DNA of 64,000 bases, taken from Malurus cyaneus samueli (lineage: Eukaryota; Chordata; Aves; Passeriformes; Maluridae). The stretch is from NCBI GenBank assembly GCA_009741485.1, contig CM019236.1:61271781-61335780 (forward strand). The letters run 5' to 3'. Positions 1-11,900 of this stretch are shown here, piece by piece; the first letter of the stretch is position 1, and each line of letters opens with the position of its first letter. The position numbers and the translations under genes were made by a program. A model generated the notes under the pieces. That model was not told the DNA's origin, ran no database searches, and worked only from the letters and a program-made list of their open reading frames with translations.

Positions 1-2181
1 CTGAGCAAGGTCAAAAAAATCAACCTGCCCACAAGATTAGATGGCTTGAAAGTTCTTCAGTGGTAATTACATATTAGATCTCTCAAATCATATACACTCA
101 CCTCCCTCCTTTTACTCTTCAAAGATGCAAGTGTTATGTTTTTTTTTTCCAGTAGGGAATAGAAGGATGTTAGTAGAAAGATAAATACTGAAACATTTTA
201 TATCTCTAGTATTTGAAAATGCCAGTTCACACTTTCTTAAGACCTCTGACCCAGTCCCAGCTGATATCAAATACTTTGATTGTAAAAGGCAGTATCACAT
301 CCTATTCCACCCTAATACTGACTCTAATTTTCTTCAAGTTCCATAGATTTGAGAAACATCTGATTAGGAATACAGAGCCTGCAAACCTCTTAAGCGATAA
401 CAGAATTAGTAAATAGAAAAAGGCCTGAATGTTCCTGTTTATATATTTGTGGCATATAGGGAACTGTGGTGCAATTTTCTGTGCAGGGATAGAAGTTTCA
501 TCTCTGTTCTGGGAGAAGAAAACGAAAGTTAACAGAAAAACTAATTACTAGTTATTGTGGTGTATTTCCCACTTTATTTCAAATTCTGGTATTCTTGAAA
601 GGCAGTTTCAGTCACTCAAGACTAATTTCATGATGCTTGCATAGTGGTGAATTGAGAGGCCAGGTAGAGTGAAATCCCGTTCTACAAGTGAGTATTGTAC
701 AATCTTAATACCCTACCACGTGCAAATTCAAGGGAATTAAGGTCTTTACAGCCATTTAGCCTTTACAAGTAGTTTATAATCGCTAAAAGTAATATATGGT
801 GTATGGACAGCCTTGGTCAATACCTCCCTACTCCCAGTTTCTGGATGTGTGCCTGTTGTGCTGAACTCATGCCTTCATGCTTTCTGGAGTGCAGAGGCAG
901 CCTGCACATGGCCCATGGCCTGGCTTTCCAGGATTCCTTTGGTTATATGCATTTTTCTCATTTTTAAAACTTAAATAACTAAGTACAGTTGTCAGCTTTT
1001 GCAAATGGCATCAGTTTTTCACAAACAGTTTTGTTACTCAAGTACAGTTTTTCCCCAGCCCCAGTCTTGAAAGCGCTTTAGTTCAAACATCACCCCTGTA
1101 AAGAATATGGCAGTTGATCACATGAACCCAAGCTTCATGGAGCTCATAACTGTGAAAGAATACCATCCAGTTCTGGAATTCACTTCTGGTTTTCAGCTGT
1201 GTTACATTGCTGTTATTACTGCACACTTTATCACGATGGTTGGTTTTGCATTGTTCCAATAGTAGACATTAATAATTCTGGGTCATTCAGGTTAACGTGC
1301 AGTGTTCTGCGTGGGATAGGTGAGAATATAACTTCCACTACTGTGCAGAAATGCACAAAAATGTACCCAGTTATTTTATACTCCTTCAATATAACTAATC
1401 ATTTTAGCTGGTTCATCTTCATTTATGGCAGATTAGTTTAGTCCTGTTAGTCTCCACACTGTATTCTCAGAGTGTGTGTAGCAAATATGGGTATTGAAGA
1501 ACACCTCTTTGCCTCCATGCACAGGTGCATAAATCCCCCCGTTTAGCTTTACAATCATGTTCATTAGACTTCTCTGATGGAGGAATAATCTGTTCTTTCT
1601 CATCTGAACCCTGCCTGTTGTGTTTTGGAAAAGTTTGAAAGCTGGAAGAAGCATGCCCTTTTTTGTTCCTCCTTTTTGAGCATGTGACAGAAATAGCCTT
1701 AATCAAGCAGGAAACAAAAGACAGATATAAGGAAAAACAAGAAAAAGGGATAGAGAAAATCTGATAGTGAAGTTGGAAGCTTGATTTGGGCAAGTTATGG
1801 TTGAGAATCACAGAGTTAAGAAGAGGAACAAATGTGCACAATTTGGATGGATGTACTATCTCTTCGCAGAGACACAATGACCAGAGAGCAACAACTCACA
1901 ATGAAAGTAATGTCCATAATTGTATCACTTTCATGGGGGAGAAGAAAAAAAAAAAAAAACAACCTTCTTTTTCATATTTTCTTCACCATATATTTCAAAC
2001 GAAGAAGTCACAAAGAATTTTTAACTACAACGTAAATATAAATATATTTTCAAATATTTGTGACAGTTTTCGTAAGTTACAGAGCTGAATATAAATTGTC
2101 ATGCTAACCATGCTGCCAGAAGTACTTTGGGGATCATTTTATATATTGTTTAACTGCTTCTTGTTGTATTGTATAGTTTAG
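1..2181. other. AT-rich non-coding DNA upstream of the first candidate exon
   Basis: I see no convincing exon, RNA gene or recognisable transposon here. Open frames on both strands (for example around 1199-1441 and 1467-1877) have no family resemblance, overlap one another and lack good splice contexts. A run of 16 A lies near 1943-1958. If the exons at 2.2-2.8 kb are real, this stretch is probably intron or 5' flank of that gene. Confidence 0.5.
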
Positions 2182-2261
2182 GAAAAATGCATCTGAAGAT
2201 GAAAGATTTGTCTTTGGAAAACTTGGCAAGGGCCATGTCTGAGCTGAAACAGTGGCAGTGG
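2182..2261 (+). CDS. Candidate internal coding exon 1 of an unidentified gene
   Basis: An 80-base open segment has a good splice context on both sides. It is preceded by a T-rich tract ending in TATAGTTTAG and followed directly by a consensus donor GTAAGT at 2262. It encodes about 26 residues rich in Leu, Lys and Glu, including KDLSLENLARAMSELKQWQW, which has an amphipathic helical look. The exon ends exactly on a codon boundary (phase 0). That matches the acceptor of the next candidate exon 207 bases downstream, and this agreement is the main reason to believe the pair. I do not recognise the protein family and assign no function. A chance open frame between two splice-like signals is possible, because 26 residues is short. 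Confidence 0.45.
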
Positions 2262-2468
2262 GTAAGTAGCAGCAATAAATTTTTTAGGACTAACACGCAT
2301 TTGAAAAAGGGTGATATAATAAGTTTTCTCAATTCATGTAGTTTTGGGAGAAAATATTTCCACAGTTCAGTCAATAGTCCATATAAAATCAGTGTAAATA
2401 TTTTCACATATATGTCTGCAAAGTAATCAAAGCAAGAAAAATATTACTGTAACTTTCATGTGACAGAG

Positions 2469-2784
2469 ACTTCTTGCACTCAACTTCCTGAGACTGAAAT
2501 GCATGAAAAAGATGCTAAATACAGGGTACAGAAAAACATATATGCAAAATCATATCATGCTTTGCAATTTTCTCCATTGGGATGCACCACATTATACTCC
2601 ATACCAATGACCAACCTGGACTTCCTTTCTTGTGCATTTCCTCTGTGCAAAGAGGATGTCAGTACACAGTTTAAATTACAAATGAAAGCAGTAACTGGAA
2701 AGAACCTTCAATTTATTGAACCTCATGTCTTGGATGTTACAGACTACAAACTGTATGGCACCAATGAATTTGCAATGATTTTTA
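2469..2784 (+). CDS. Candidate internal coding exon 2 of the same unidentified gene
   Basis: An open segment of about 105 codons follows the acceptor TTTCATGTGACAGAG. It is in phase 0 with the exon ending at 2261. The composition is balanced and protein-like, with several Cys, Pro and aromatic residues; one stretch reads STQFKLQMKAVTGKNLQF. No low-complexity bias, membrane segment or signal peptide is visible. The frame stays open to a TAG at 2847-2849, but an AATAAA lies inside that tail and the tail is Phe/Tyr/Asn-rich, so I end the exon at the donor A|GTAAAT (2784/2785). An earlier donor CT|GTATGG at 2752/2753 is also possible and is the one that fits the phase of the exon near 8.8 kb. I recognise no motif that names the protein. 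It could be a decaying pseudogene, but I see no stop or frameshift in it. Confidence 0.5.
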
Positions 2785-5387
2785 GTAAATACTGTTTTTA
2801 CTATTTTTCTTTCAATTATTTTTTTAATAAAGAGTTGGTTATCTTATAGCCAAATAACTAATGTACATTAATTGTCTCAATTTAAAATCATAACAGAGAC
2901 GAGGTATGATTTTTTTTCTTTGCTACACCTACAAAACTAGGTGAGGTTAATACTAAAGCCTGACCCCACCTGCCTACATCATGGTCAAGAATTTCATTGC
3001 CACTGGGATTTCATAGAAAGCTCTCTAATGCACCCAGATATCTCATTGTAAAAAAAGACTTCTTCATAGTGAAAACATAGCCTAAGTGAAAACATAGTGA
3101 GACAGATGGGGCTAGTTGTGTGAGCGAACAGGATTTGGTTCCGTATGGCTCTCCATCAGAGAAGCCATAAGCTGAATGGAACAAAATAGCAGGAGGCAGC
3201 TGAAAAATATGAGGGACATTTGGAATAGAAAAAATTAGTATCAATAAAAAAGCAGGTTTATGTGCTAATATTAATTTTGGAAAATTTTCTGCCAGCAGAT
3301 GCATCTTACTAAGAACAGTTTATTGCAATAACAGATGTATATAATTGTACCCTGAGAAAATGGCATTGGCTAACATCAATGCCATATGCTTATTGTTTTA
3401 AGGTAAAAAAAAAATACGGTAGTTATGCTACAACCATTCTGCCAACATTAGTTCATTTACAATGCTGAGCTGTCTCTTTTTAATCTAAAAGTTATAACCT
3501 GAAATGTTACCTGATTTAAATTTCAAATTCACAGGTCACTATAAACTTTTATAGTGGTGAACAGATGTTCATATGAGTTGTACTTAGCTGTGGAGCACCT
3601 TAGAAGAAATGGAATGTCAAAATTAAATCTCCATCAGAATTGCCAGGGGGCTAAGTCTTTCAAAAGTATTGGTGTTTGCCATTAGTTTTGCTGCAACCCC
3701 TTGTTCTTTGTCCCCCCGACTTCACATGAACCAGAGGCTACTGCTGATTCTTTAGAAATTTAAATTCACTTAAAAATAGTTTCAAGACTTAGAGGTAAAA
3801 TAAGATCGCAACATGCATGTATGCACATGTACATAAATAGCATCTTGCTCAAATGTAAGAAATACTTGAACCTCTTAAGACATCACTCCTCCCATATTTA
3901 TACTTGATTAAATGTCTCATGACAGTTAATGATGATCATAAGAATTCAACAAAGAACAGAAGCTAATTGTCAATATCAAACTTTTAGGGGAGACATTCCT
4001 TAGCTTAGTAAACTAGGGAAAAAAAACTGAGAAAATGTGATGAAAATAACTGAGGAAGTTATGAAAAAAAGTTAGCAGTAACTTTGTAAATCAAAAACAA
4101 AGTCATTATCTACAAATATTCTTCCCTTGGGATCTTTCCATTCCTAAGTAACTCCATATATTATTAGGTGAGCAGTAGATCAGAACAAATCATCAGAATT
4201 GATTCATTGACTTAACTACAGGTATCACAAGTATTAAAGCAGCGAATGATTTCACAACTTGGGCTGAAGGATTATAGTTTTTTTTCTCATGGATACATAT
4301 AGTCTCAGAGTGACAAGGCACATCAAAGTCATTGTGTGTCTTCTAGCAGGTCATGAAACCAGTCTGATCAAGGGTAGGAGAGGGTGAGAATAGCTTGGGG
4401 TCTTCATTCAAGGAGAAAATTCTGTCTCTGGCACAGTCATGAGCACAGAGTCATGAACCACACACACAGGCTGTTTTAGAGGATAGCAGGCTGATGCTCA
4501 AATCAGCAGCATGATCAGTGCTCTCCTGCCTCTGCCCTTTCACAGGGGAGAGAAACAGCGCAAATGTAGAGGATTTAGTGAATAAAAGAAGGAGTACAGA
4601 GGGGTTTCTCAAGCGTTACGATGTGCATGCACATTGCAGAGCTGTCTGAGTACAGCACTCTTGCTCCATCTGGAAGGTTTCTGAGAACAAGCTTCAATTT
4701 TTTTTATTTTTTTTTTTTGAACAAGAATGTTCCAGCATATGAAGCATCTTGACAATGCTCTCCTCCTAATGGAAAACATTCAAGTATTCCTGAGTGAACA
4801 TTCCTCTTAAATTCTGCTCAGTCCAAATCAACATGTGCTTTTGGGTGGCCACAGCCAGATGAAGGTCACTGGTCAAAGAGGGTTGGGCTCACATTTCCAC
4901 TTCAGTGAAAACAGAGTTCCAGATTCGGTTCAGCTATGATGACATCTCACAAAGACTTCCCTGTCTCAGAACCGATATTTCTACGTTCTTGGTAAAACCT
5001 TATTATCTATCTGGTCATATTTTTAATGTGTTTTTGATGGGCTGCAAACCTCCTTATTTCTCTGTCTAGAAGTTTGTTTCATTTTATTGATGGAATAGAG
5101 ATAGTACGTTCTTACAATGAGACACTACATCATCACTGCTTAATCCCTTTGGCCTATTGCAACTTGCTTTCTTGCATATTGCTTTTCATCCTGTTGCATG
5201 GCAATAAAATTTCAGATTTTATTTGATACTAGGTGTACCACAGACATTGCTCTGTAACACTTTAAAGGATTGAAATAAACAGTGTGTAAGGATATTAATG
5301 ATGGGGCATGACTCCACTTACTCTGCTGGCATCTTGCTGTGATCTGGATCATCCCTTAGATTTTCCCCTTATTTGTTACCTTCCTGG

Positions 5388-5575
5388 GTTTAGGTGGGAT
5401 AGAGTTCATTTTCTTCCTAGTAGCTGATAGAGTGTTGTGTTTTGGATTCAGTATGAGAGTAACATTGATGTTTAGGTTGTCACAGAGCAGGGCTTACTTT
5501 AAGTCAAGGACTTTTCTGTGTCTTATGATCTGACAACAAGGAAGTGCACTCTGGCCCCTGACCAAAGCACCAGCT
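5388..5575. mobile_element. Diverged ERV LTR fragment, songbird type
   Basis: The stretch beginning GGTGGGATAGAGTTCATTTT, followed by TTCCTAGTAGCTGATAGAG and later CTTTAAGTCAAGGACTTTTC, follows an LTR pattern I know as common in passerine genomes. A better kept relative of its first part is at 38697-38990 in this window (ACAGTTAATTTTTTTCACAGTGACTAG). Similarity fades near 5575. The fragment lacks recognisable termini and target-site duplication, so it is an old truncated insertion. The family assignment is from memory and was not checked against a repeat library. Confidence 0.55.
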
Positions 5576-5816
5576 TAGCTATATCAGAGCTTTTGAGCAC
5601 TACAACATCACACTTTTCCTTGGATTTCTTGAGACAGAAAAACTTTAGCATGCAGCCTTTGTTTTCTTACTTCCTTTTCCCTAAGTGACTTCCTTAAAAT
5701 TCAGGGCTCCCATTTCTCATTAGGATGAAACATTCTGGGGAAACAGCCAAGGTGTATTTGCTAGCTGTAAGATAAGTTTATTTAACATTATCCCCCAGAA
5801 TTAACAGCATGTGCTG

Positions 5817-5851
5817 TGTTGTGTGCCTCCTCAGGAGGAGGAAGCACAACA
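5817..5851. repeat. Short near-perfect inverted repeat (hairpin)
   Basis: The left arm TGTTGTGTGCCTCCTC pairs with the right arm GAGGAGGAAGCACAACA across a very short loop, with one or two mismatches or bulges. It would form a stem of about 15 base pairs. There is no following T-run and no surrounding small-RNA gene structure that I can recognise. Confidence 0.5.
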
Positions 5852-8788
5852 TACAACTCATAATCTGGGGAAAGAAGAAGAGCAAGAGTGGATACCAGTA
5901 ACTCCTCCAGTTTCCTTTCCTGTGCTGCTGCATGGCTTGTTGCATAAGTGAAAAGCCCTGAGGCAGCAGTCTTAGTTACAGTAGTCTGCCAATTATACCC
6001 TTGTTCATGTTAGAGTTGGTTGGGACAGGGCAAATCCAACCATCAGCTGGAATTGCCTCTGTCTCCCTGTCTTCAGCAAGGTCTGCTCTGTTTGTTCTTG
6101 CATCTCTAGGGCCACTCTGGGCCCTAGGGATCATGAGATTCCTCTCTAACAAAATATTAAACCCACTTTAGTTTGGACACAGAAATCCTTGCTCAGACTT
6201 GAACATTCCTGCCTTGCTTTCATTTCTCTCATGTCTGTGTCCCAGCTGATGGAGCACAATTCCATGACACTGAAAGGGGACAGTGTCCTGCTGTACCCGG
6301 TGCAGCACTGCCCTGCCTCCAGCACCACATTGTGGACAAGGCAAAGCTGTTCTGATGTAATTTCAAATAGACCTGCAGACGGGGGCTTTGCATACCTTCA
6401 CATGCTCCTGCAAGTGGAACTTGCAGACTTTTCTACATATTCCTTACACTTTTTCTGCAAAAGTAAAGGCACTGAGCAAAGGGCATATCCCCCTCCTTTT
6501 CCCAGTGCATTGCTTGTAGAACTGCAGAGCAACTAATAATGCCTAACCTGTTTATAGCAGGCTGAAACCAAGTTCTCTATTCATAAAAGGCCTTAATCAA
6601 CATGTCAGACGTGTCAGGAATTGAGTCTTTGTAGCTTTCTTTCTGCAGCCCTTCCCCATGTAAGGAGCAGTCCTTTCTCATGCAAATACTCCCAAAGCCT
6701 ATTAGGTTTCTGAATGAGTAATGCCATTCAGAACTGGCCCTGCTTCCTCTCACAGAAATCATGGCTCCTATGCCCAGATAAACTTTTACCATTTTCATGA
6801 GCAAAAGGCACACTTTTCAAAATATCCTGTGCCAGTTCTGCAAACATTGCCACTATAATGAAGGATATCATTATATACGTACTCATTGACAGCTGTTAAT
6901 CTGATTAATCTCAGACTCTGCCCTCTTCAAAAACAAAAAGAAGCCCAACCAAAACCAAATTCCATTGAAATGCAAAACTGTTAATACATGAGTATGGACT
7001 TTTGAAATCTAGAGAAATAATCAAACTTCATTGAGCTTGTGGGAAAGATTATTTATCAGACATAAGCTGTAAATGTGAATATACGGGAAGGTAAACCTTG
7101 ACCATTTGCTGTGCAATAAAACGGAGTGTTATTCAGACAACAAAATCATAAAACCCTTATTTTTTTTTCTACTTAGATCCAAGGAAGGAATTATAAAACC
7201 ATGATTTTTTTTCACCAGATTTTGAAATTTCATATTTTCCATTCTAGTCAGTTGGCAAATGAGCAATATAGGGGAAAAAAAAAAGAAAAAAAAATAAAGC
7301 TGAATTGGGGCTTTCTTCTTCGTGCAAGTTATGGCAGTGATTTAGACAGAATGACTGATGCTAGCTGGGTAAGATGCAGAATAATTAGCACAACCTTCCT
7401 GGGTCAGGCCCATAGAGATCATAGGGTTCGAGGGAAAAACGGCTATTTTTCAATCAAGATGTAGCTTTTGCTCCTGATCATACTGAAGATGAGGAGTGTT
7501 TGCAGCCAACTTCAACAGTACTTGTGCTGTATGCCAAACACACCATCTTTTGAAGTAAACCTTTGAACTGAATTTAAAGTTAAATTAGCAACAGACTGAT
7601 TATTTAGTTCATTTAAAATGCCAGCTTATTTAAACTGTCAACTCAATGATGAAAAGTAACTGCATGGTTTACTAGAGTACTAACACTTGAAGAATCCGCA
7701 AAAGTTGTGCTGCAGAAGTGTCACTGTCACATCTCTGCCCTGCAGCCTGCACATTTGGCACACTGAGAAATGGACTGTGTTTAAGAGCTACTGGTCTAAG
7801 TGCAGTTATTCATGAAGGAAATACACTCTGTTATGATGGTGTTTAATGCTGCTTTCCACTTACTGCTTAACAGAGCTCTGTGAGGGTGTTTGTATCCTGT
7901 TTATAAATTAATTGCATGCAGACACATGCACCAATTCACCTGTTCAGCAAGTGGCAGCTTCGAGAGAGGATCATTTGTTTTAGTGCAATTTGTGTTAATC
8001 TGAAGTGGTATTAGCTGGGAGAGGGAATATAAGCAAGGATGCTTTGCTTGCTCTATGCTACTTGGTTTTTTTTTCAAACAATAATAAAGTACATTAAACA
8101 TCTATTTAAAAATCACTAGAAAAGAGAAGACACAGTATTTTGCCCTAGGGATCGAGCTCAGATATCTGACATGATCTTTAGATAAAATGCAAGAAGTGTA
8201 CAAAACTCTAGTCTGTAATAATGAAAATTCTGATCTATTGAATTTACACTGCATGTAAGCTAAGCTTTTAACTTTTCTGCTGTCTCCAAACACACATCCA
8301 CAAAATTTCTCAGGGATCAATTATTTCCCCAGGTTGTTGTTGTTGATGATTTTGGTTTTGAGACTAGTACATTTTCATTAATTTTTCAGACATTTTGAGA
8401 CAAGGTCTTCGTTTCATATTTCTAAATGGAACACAGGGAAAAGTTCAACTTTACTGTATTCACAGTATTGATTTGGGAGGGAAAATTCAATATGTTTGTA
8501 GTATCATGACTTTGGGTTTCAGATTTTTTTTAAGACCTGTAATCACAGATATCAAAGGGTCGTTACATTCTAGCAGTAAAAGAGATATGCATAATTCAAC
8601 ATATCTCATTTAAATCATTACTGAGGTTTGTAGTGTAAACACTGTGGTCCTGCAGAACAAAACAGGGATTAACAGTAACAGAGAGTGACTACAGTAATTA
8701 CTATATGTTGCAGATCATTTTTACAATATCAACCTTGCTTAACACAAATTTCATTTTCCTTTTACTATGCCGTATACAATATGGTGAG

Positions 8789-8906
8789 ATATAAAAATAA
8801 TCCCGGTGCTGTAGGTCCTATCACAATGCAATGGAAGCTTTCTGAAGAAGACTTTGGACACCTGAGGCCACAGCATCACTTAGATCCAATTTTAAATCCA
8901 CTGTAA
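8789..8906 (+). CDS. Candidate terminal coding exon of the unidentified gene
   Basis: A pyrimidine-rich tract (TTTCATTTTCCTTTTACTATG) precedes the acceptor TATGGTGAG. The exon then reads about 38 codons to a TAA at 8904-8906. The peptide is protein-like, with stretches NNPGAVGPITMQW and LRPQHHLDPILNPL, and no low-complexity bias. A poly-A-like run follows the stop, but I see no clear AATAAA close by. The acceptor leaves one base before the first full codon, so the previous exon must end with two bases. The alternative donor at 2752/2753 satisfies this; the donor at 2784/2785 does not. Joining to the 2.5 kb exon is therefore tentative. An upstream acceptor GTTGCAG at 8713 in the same frame would lengthen the exon by about 25 codons. 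No family recognised. Confidence 0.4.
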
Positions 8907-11900
8907 GAAAAAAACTTTGTCTTGAATTAGTCAAAGCACAGAACTGCAAGAGATTCAGCATGGGATCTACACTGATGCTGATTATACTCCAGCCTTTTTT
9001 CCATTTCTCATGAACGTGAGAGAGCAGTGTACAGAGTGAGGAGTGAGAACACCAGGATGCTGGGAAGTCAGCCATGCCTCTGTGTTTGTATCACTTGGCA
9101 CAGCAAACCAACAGATCCTGACAGTCACCTCCTGCCTGCTCCTGGCCAGGATTTGTTCAGCCCAAACATACAGGAACACCAGCAGGAGAAGAAAAGTGCA
9201 GAGGGAAACAGCGTTCCCGTGAAGAGTGCCTGCTTTATCATTTTCACTGGAACATAAGAAAATTTAGCTGAGCAGGGGGAGTTCTGACTTTCAGCAGCTT
9301 TTGGTGTAGAAAACTACCAAAACAATAGTAAAGCTGCTGACAAGACAAAATGTTCTATTCAACGTTTAGGAAAGACACTAAAAAGTGTAGAAGAATAGCT
9401 GAAATGCCTGCTTTAGCACTGTGAGGCATAATAGCATTTGCTATTGATTTTACAGAAAAAAATGCTGACGATCACATCTTGTTCACATTTGTTCTAGGAA
9501 AATTCCTATGACTTTTGGAGGAATAAAACCAGTTCCTTTCCAGGGAAATGTTCCATGGTTCTATAACCACTGAGGATTTTAGTAAGTATGGTTTCAGTTC
9601 AGTAGATTTTAGAATCATCCTTTAGATTTTGCAGAACAGATACATGGTATTTTAAGAACCCTTTTTTTTCTCAGTTTCTATAAAATTATTTCTTAAAAAA
9701 AGTGAGACGCCATTACACACATAAACAGAAACAGGATAACCTTGTGTTTTCTAGATATTTCCAGCATGTATACTTTGAAAACATTAAAATACACTTGTGA
9801 GATGAAAATTGGCTAACTCAGTTCTTGTTAGGGTCCCTCAACTCCCATTGAAATCAAAGGGCCATGTGCTTAAACACTTTGCAGGAGACATTTTCTGGAA
9901 TTAGTCATAATGAAAATGAATTAATTTTGATCTATTTCCCCGTATTCCCCTAGAGTCTCAGCTCTTGTGTTTTCCTCCCATCTGTACTCTGGGTGATATT
10001 TGGTGGCTGGAGCTTTTGAACCACAGTTTTGTAGTCAGTAAATCCCATTTCTGCTCTGCACAGCCTCCTACTTTGCCAGTTTGGTCCTAAAGAAGGAAAA
10101 CTATGTCACAACACTAAAGTGTTTTCAAGAGACCATGTGAGTATGTATGCACATAAATCATGCTGAAAGAGAACAGCTGATACTTCTAAGTAAACTTTAA
10201 CCTCTGTGTTTCAGCTATAAGGTGGCAAATCTGATTCATTAACAAATACAGAGCACCCCTAGAATAAATGATGCAGGAACAGTACTGCCACCTTGCTGGA
10301 GGAACAAAATAATGTGATTTCTTTTTCTCAACATTGTTTGGATAGCCTACAATTATCAGAATTAAGTATGGTTATAACTTGTTAATTAACAGTAATTTCT
10401 TTTATCACTGTGGAAATGGCATTACAGAACCAACAATGACCTATAATTTTTTTCATGAGTTATAAAGTTAATGGCACCATATTTCTAATTACCCTTCCAG
10501 TCACCTAAGAACATTTTAGAGCAGTTACTGAGATGATGTCAAACACCCATATCAACTTATTTTCTTGATGAAGTTTCCAAAGTTTTTTTAAAAAATAATC
10601 ATTATTTGAGAAGCATGGTGTTCTGAAAGGTAACTGGAAATATTGCCACTTATAACTTGGAATATAAGTGCATAGCAAAATATAATTTTTTTTTTTTTAA
10701 AAAAAAGGTTGTAATTGTTTTTGACTGCTCATTTGTATTTAAAATCATAATTTTGAAAAGAAATAAAAGTTGATTTGTTGAAGAAAATGCACAGTAAATA
10801 CATCTGTTGCATCTATTAATTGCTATTACCACGAGTGTTTCATATGCCTCCTCAACATCTGAACTGAAGGGTCACCCTCCTACACATGGTCCCTTAGGAA
10901 CTATGGAGAAGTGAGAAATGTCAGTGTATCCCTAAATCCAGAAAAGAGAAAACTGTGAGATTGACTGAAATTGCAATTCCTTCTCCTATGCCCATATTTT
11001 GTGCCAGTGACCCCTAAACAAGAACAGTTGTCCTGATTTCTGTAACAAGTTTCTTTTGTGAAGAAAAAATGTCTGCTCAGAATGGTTCACAGCAGAAAGC
11101 ACAAGGCCACGTGGCTGTTGCAAGCTAAACAGACTACATTTTTGAAAGTTTTATTCAGTGGTTGAATGAAGATCACCTTCTGTAGAACTGTTTTAATACT
11201 TCAGGAAAAAAGGTAGCCAATTGCTAAGTGTATTCTCCTAGAAATGGATCTTCCTGACAGTGATCTGGAGAGGAAATGCTGCTCAAAATGGAGCTGATGG
11301 GGACATGAGAGAAGACCAAAAGGTGTCACATCAGATAATCTGCATGAGTGGAATTAAATACTCAGTATAGATATTTCTGTGTAAACATGCAGTGGAAGGA
11401 AATATTGGCCAAAAGAATGGAAATAATACAAAACCAAAAGGACTGAGACATGCTGCTTTTAGTTTTTAAAAGGTTCCAGTTTCATCACTTTGTGAGCTCC
11501 TTGTCTTTGCACTTATCCACCCCAAATCCTTCCATCTCCCCACTCATTTCCTCTGTTCCTCCATAGCTGCTGCTTCCCCAGGCAGTTCCACTTAATGAAG
11601 TACAGGTCTGTACTTTATATTTGGACTTTCCAAACTCATAAGATATAGCCTATTTTTTAGTTGTCAGCACTTCACCTCCCCTAATAGGTCCATCACCACA
11701 CACTACCTATTTAGAAATGGTAAAACATTTTTAGGAGTTAGGGCTTTTTAAAAGAGAAAATTACTATTTATACATATTTTTCAAAACCCTATGGAATTTC
11801 ATTAAAATGAGAAAGAGCCAAGATCTGAAATAACTTTAGATGCTGCTCTTTAAGCTTTGTGAAGCAACTCTGACTTAGTTGAATCAATGAGAGTTGGCTT

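Larger units (their letters stand above)
2785..8788. other. Probable intron or intergenic DNA
   Basis: About 6 kb of AT-rich DNA lies between the second and third candidate exons. I recognise an LTR fragment near 5.4 kb (listed separately) and a short hairpin at 5817-5851. Otherwise I see only short A/T runs and isolated short open frames such as 6189-6536, with no supporting splice or family evidence. If the flanking exons belong to one gene, this is a single large intron or it hides a short exon I cannot see. Confidence 0.45.

Noticed and set aside
2785..2849. Reading the second candidate exon through to the TAG at 2847 as a terminal exon
   Set aside because: The added tail is a Phe/Tyr/Asn-rich translation of AT-rich DNA, and the AATAAA lies before the stop codon, which is unusual. 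A splice donor is more plausible.
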